DNA of 64,000 nt from JACCXG01 sp963750935. Lineage in GTDB: Bacteria > Acidobacteriota > Vicinamibacteria > Vicinamibacterales > 2-12-FULL-66-21. Position 1 is the stretch's first letter. Each line of letters begins with the position of its first letter. The position numbers and the translations under genes were made by a program. Positions 63,993-64,000 of this stretch are shown in pieces. The DNA lies in NCBI GenBank assembly GCA_963750935.1, contig CAVVSR010000001.1:16876-80875 (forward strand), in the 5' to 3' direction. The notes under the pieces were generated by a model. The model had not been told where the DNA came from. It searched no databases and saw only the letters and a program-made list of their open reading frames with translations.

Positions 63993-64000
63993 ATGACTTC

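Noticed and set aside
1..64000. tRNA, rRNA, riboswitch and prophage signals
   Set aside because: No cloverleaf, rRNA segment, known riboswitch core or phage gene was recognised by eye; a covariance-model search could still find a small RNA.

Overview
This is a roughly 64 kb chromosomal segment of a GC-rich bacterium. No rRNA, tRNA, CRISPR array, transposase, integrase or phage gene was seen. The gene content points to Acidobacteriota, most likely a Vicinamibacteria-type lineage. The reasons are an ABC permease of the acidobacterial duplicated orphan permease type, a TonB receptor with a carboxypeptidase-regulatory N-terminal domain, a Ser/Thr kinase fused to a TolB-like propeller, bacillithiol genes outside Firmicutes, and PVC-style propeller/HEAT/ThuA proteins. 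The taxonomic call is an inference from family content only.

Layout. 1-6.4 kb: a cut-off membrane glycosyltransferase-like protein, small envelope proteins, a BaiN-type flavoprotein, a BlaI/M56 regulator-protease pair, a nucleotidyltransferase and a lipoprotein. 6.4-10.8 kb: a decayed LigD-polymerase fragment, a chlorite-dismutase-family protein, a YtxJ bacilliredoxin, a HAD/fructokinase pair and a pseudo-receiver/PilZ protein. 10.9-16.8 kb: purA, then hutH-hutU and an ATPase. 16.7-21.4 kb: RNase III carrying an N-terminal DUF2007 domain, translationally coupled to a SpoIIE/HAMP phosphatase, then a trans-sulfuration enzyme and cutA. 21.5-28.6 kb: an FtsB-like protein, a flavin reductase, and a glucuronoxylan-type group (esterase, SUMF1-fold protein, CE15 esterase, GH67 alpha-glucuronidase). 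29-32.4 kb: peroxiredoxin-bshB1-bshA. 32.4-45 kb: a secreted glycoside-hydrolase-like protein, cupin, HtrA protease, HEAT-cupredoxin, SGNH-propeller-HEAT protein, ThuA protein and TonB receptor. 45-49.3 kb: a DNA ligase and a LigD-type polymerase facing each other, then a DUF6265-like protein and the bacillithiol-disulfide reductase YpdA. 49.4-64 kb: a DUF6794 lipoprotein, Na+/H+ antiporter, MFS transporter, acetyltransferase, SecA paralogue, Ser/Thr kinase, ABC permease and a creatininase-family protein.

Three features run across the window. (1) Five intergenic inverted arrays are built from 7- or 8-nt tandem units (10832-10945, 21001-21092, 24732-24820, 36027-36092, 41361-41450). They sit at gene 3' ends and match no repeat class I know; I regard them as the most novel structure here. 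(2) Many genes have a TANNNT hexamer 6-13 nt before the start codon and no Shine-Dalgarno sequence, which suggests leaderless or very short-leader mRNAs. (3) About a dozen genes are broken by single-base frameshifts, mostly after 24.8 kb. Uncorrected assembly indels are the simplest explanation, but true decay cannot be excluded from the sequence.

Functional threads. Bacillithiol synthesis (bshB1, bshA) and use (YtxJ, YpdA, with a 1-Cys peroxiredoxin) are spread over three loci. End-joining polymerase and ligase genes are present beside an old LigD relic, with no Ku in the window. Histidine breakdown begins with hutH-hutU. The CE15/GH67 group suggests plant hemicellulose use.
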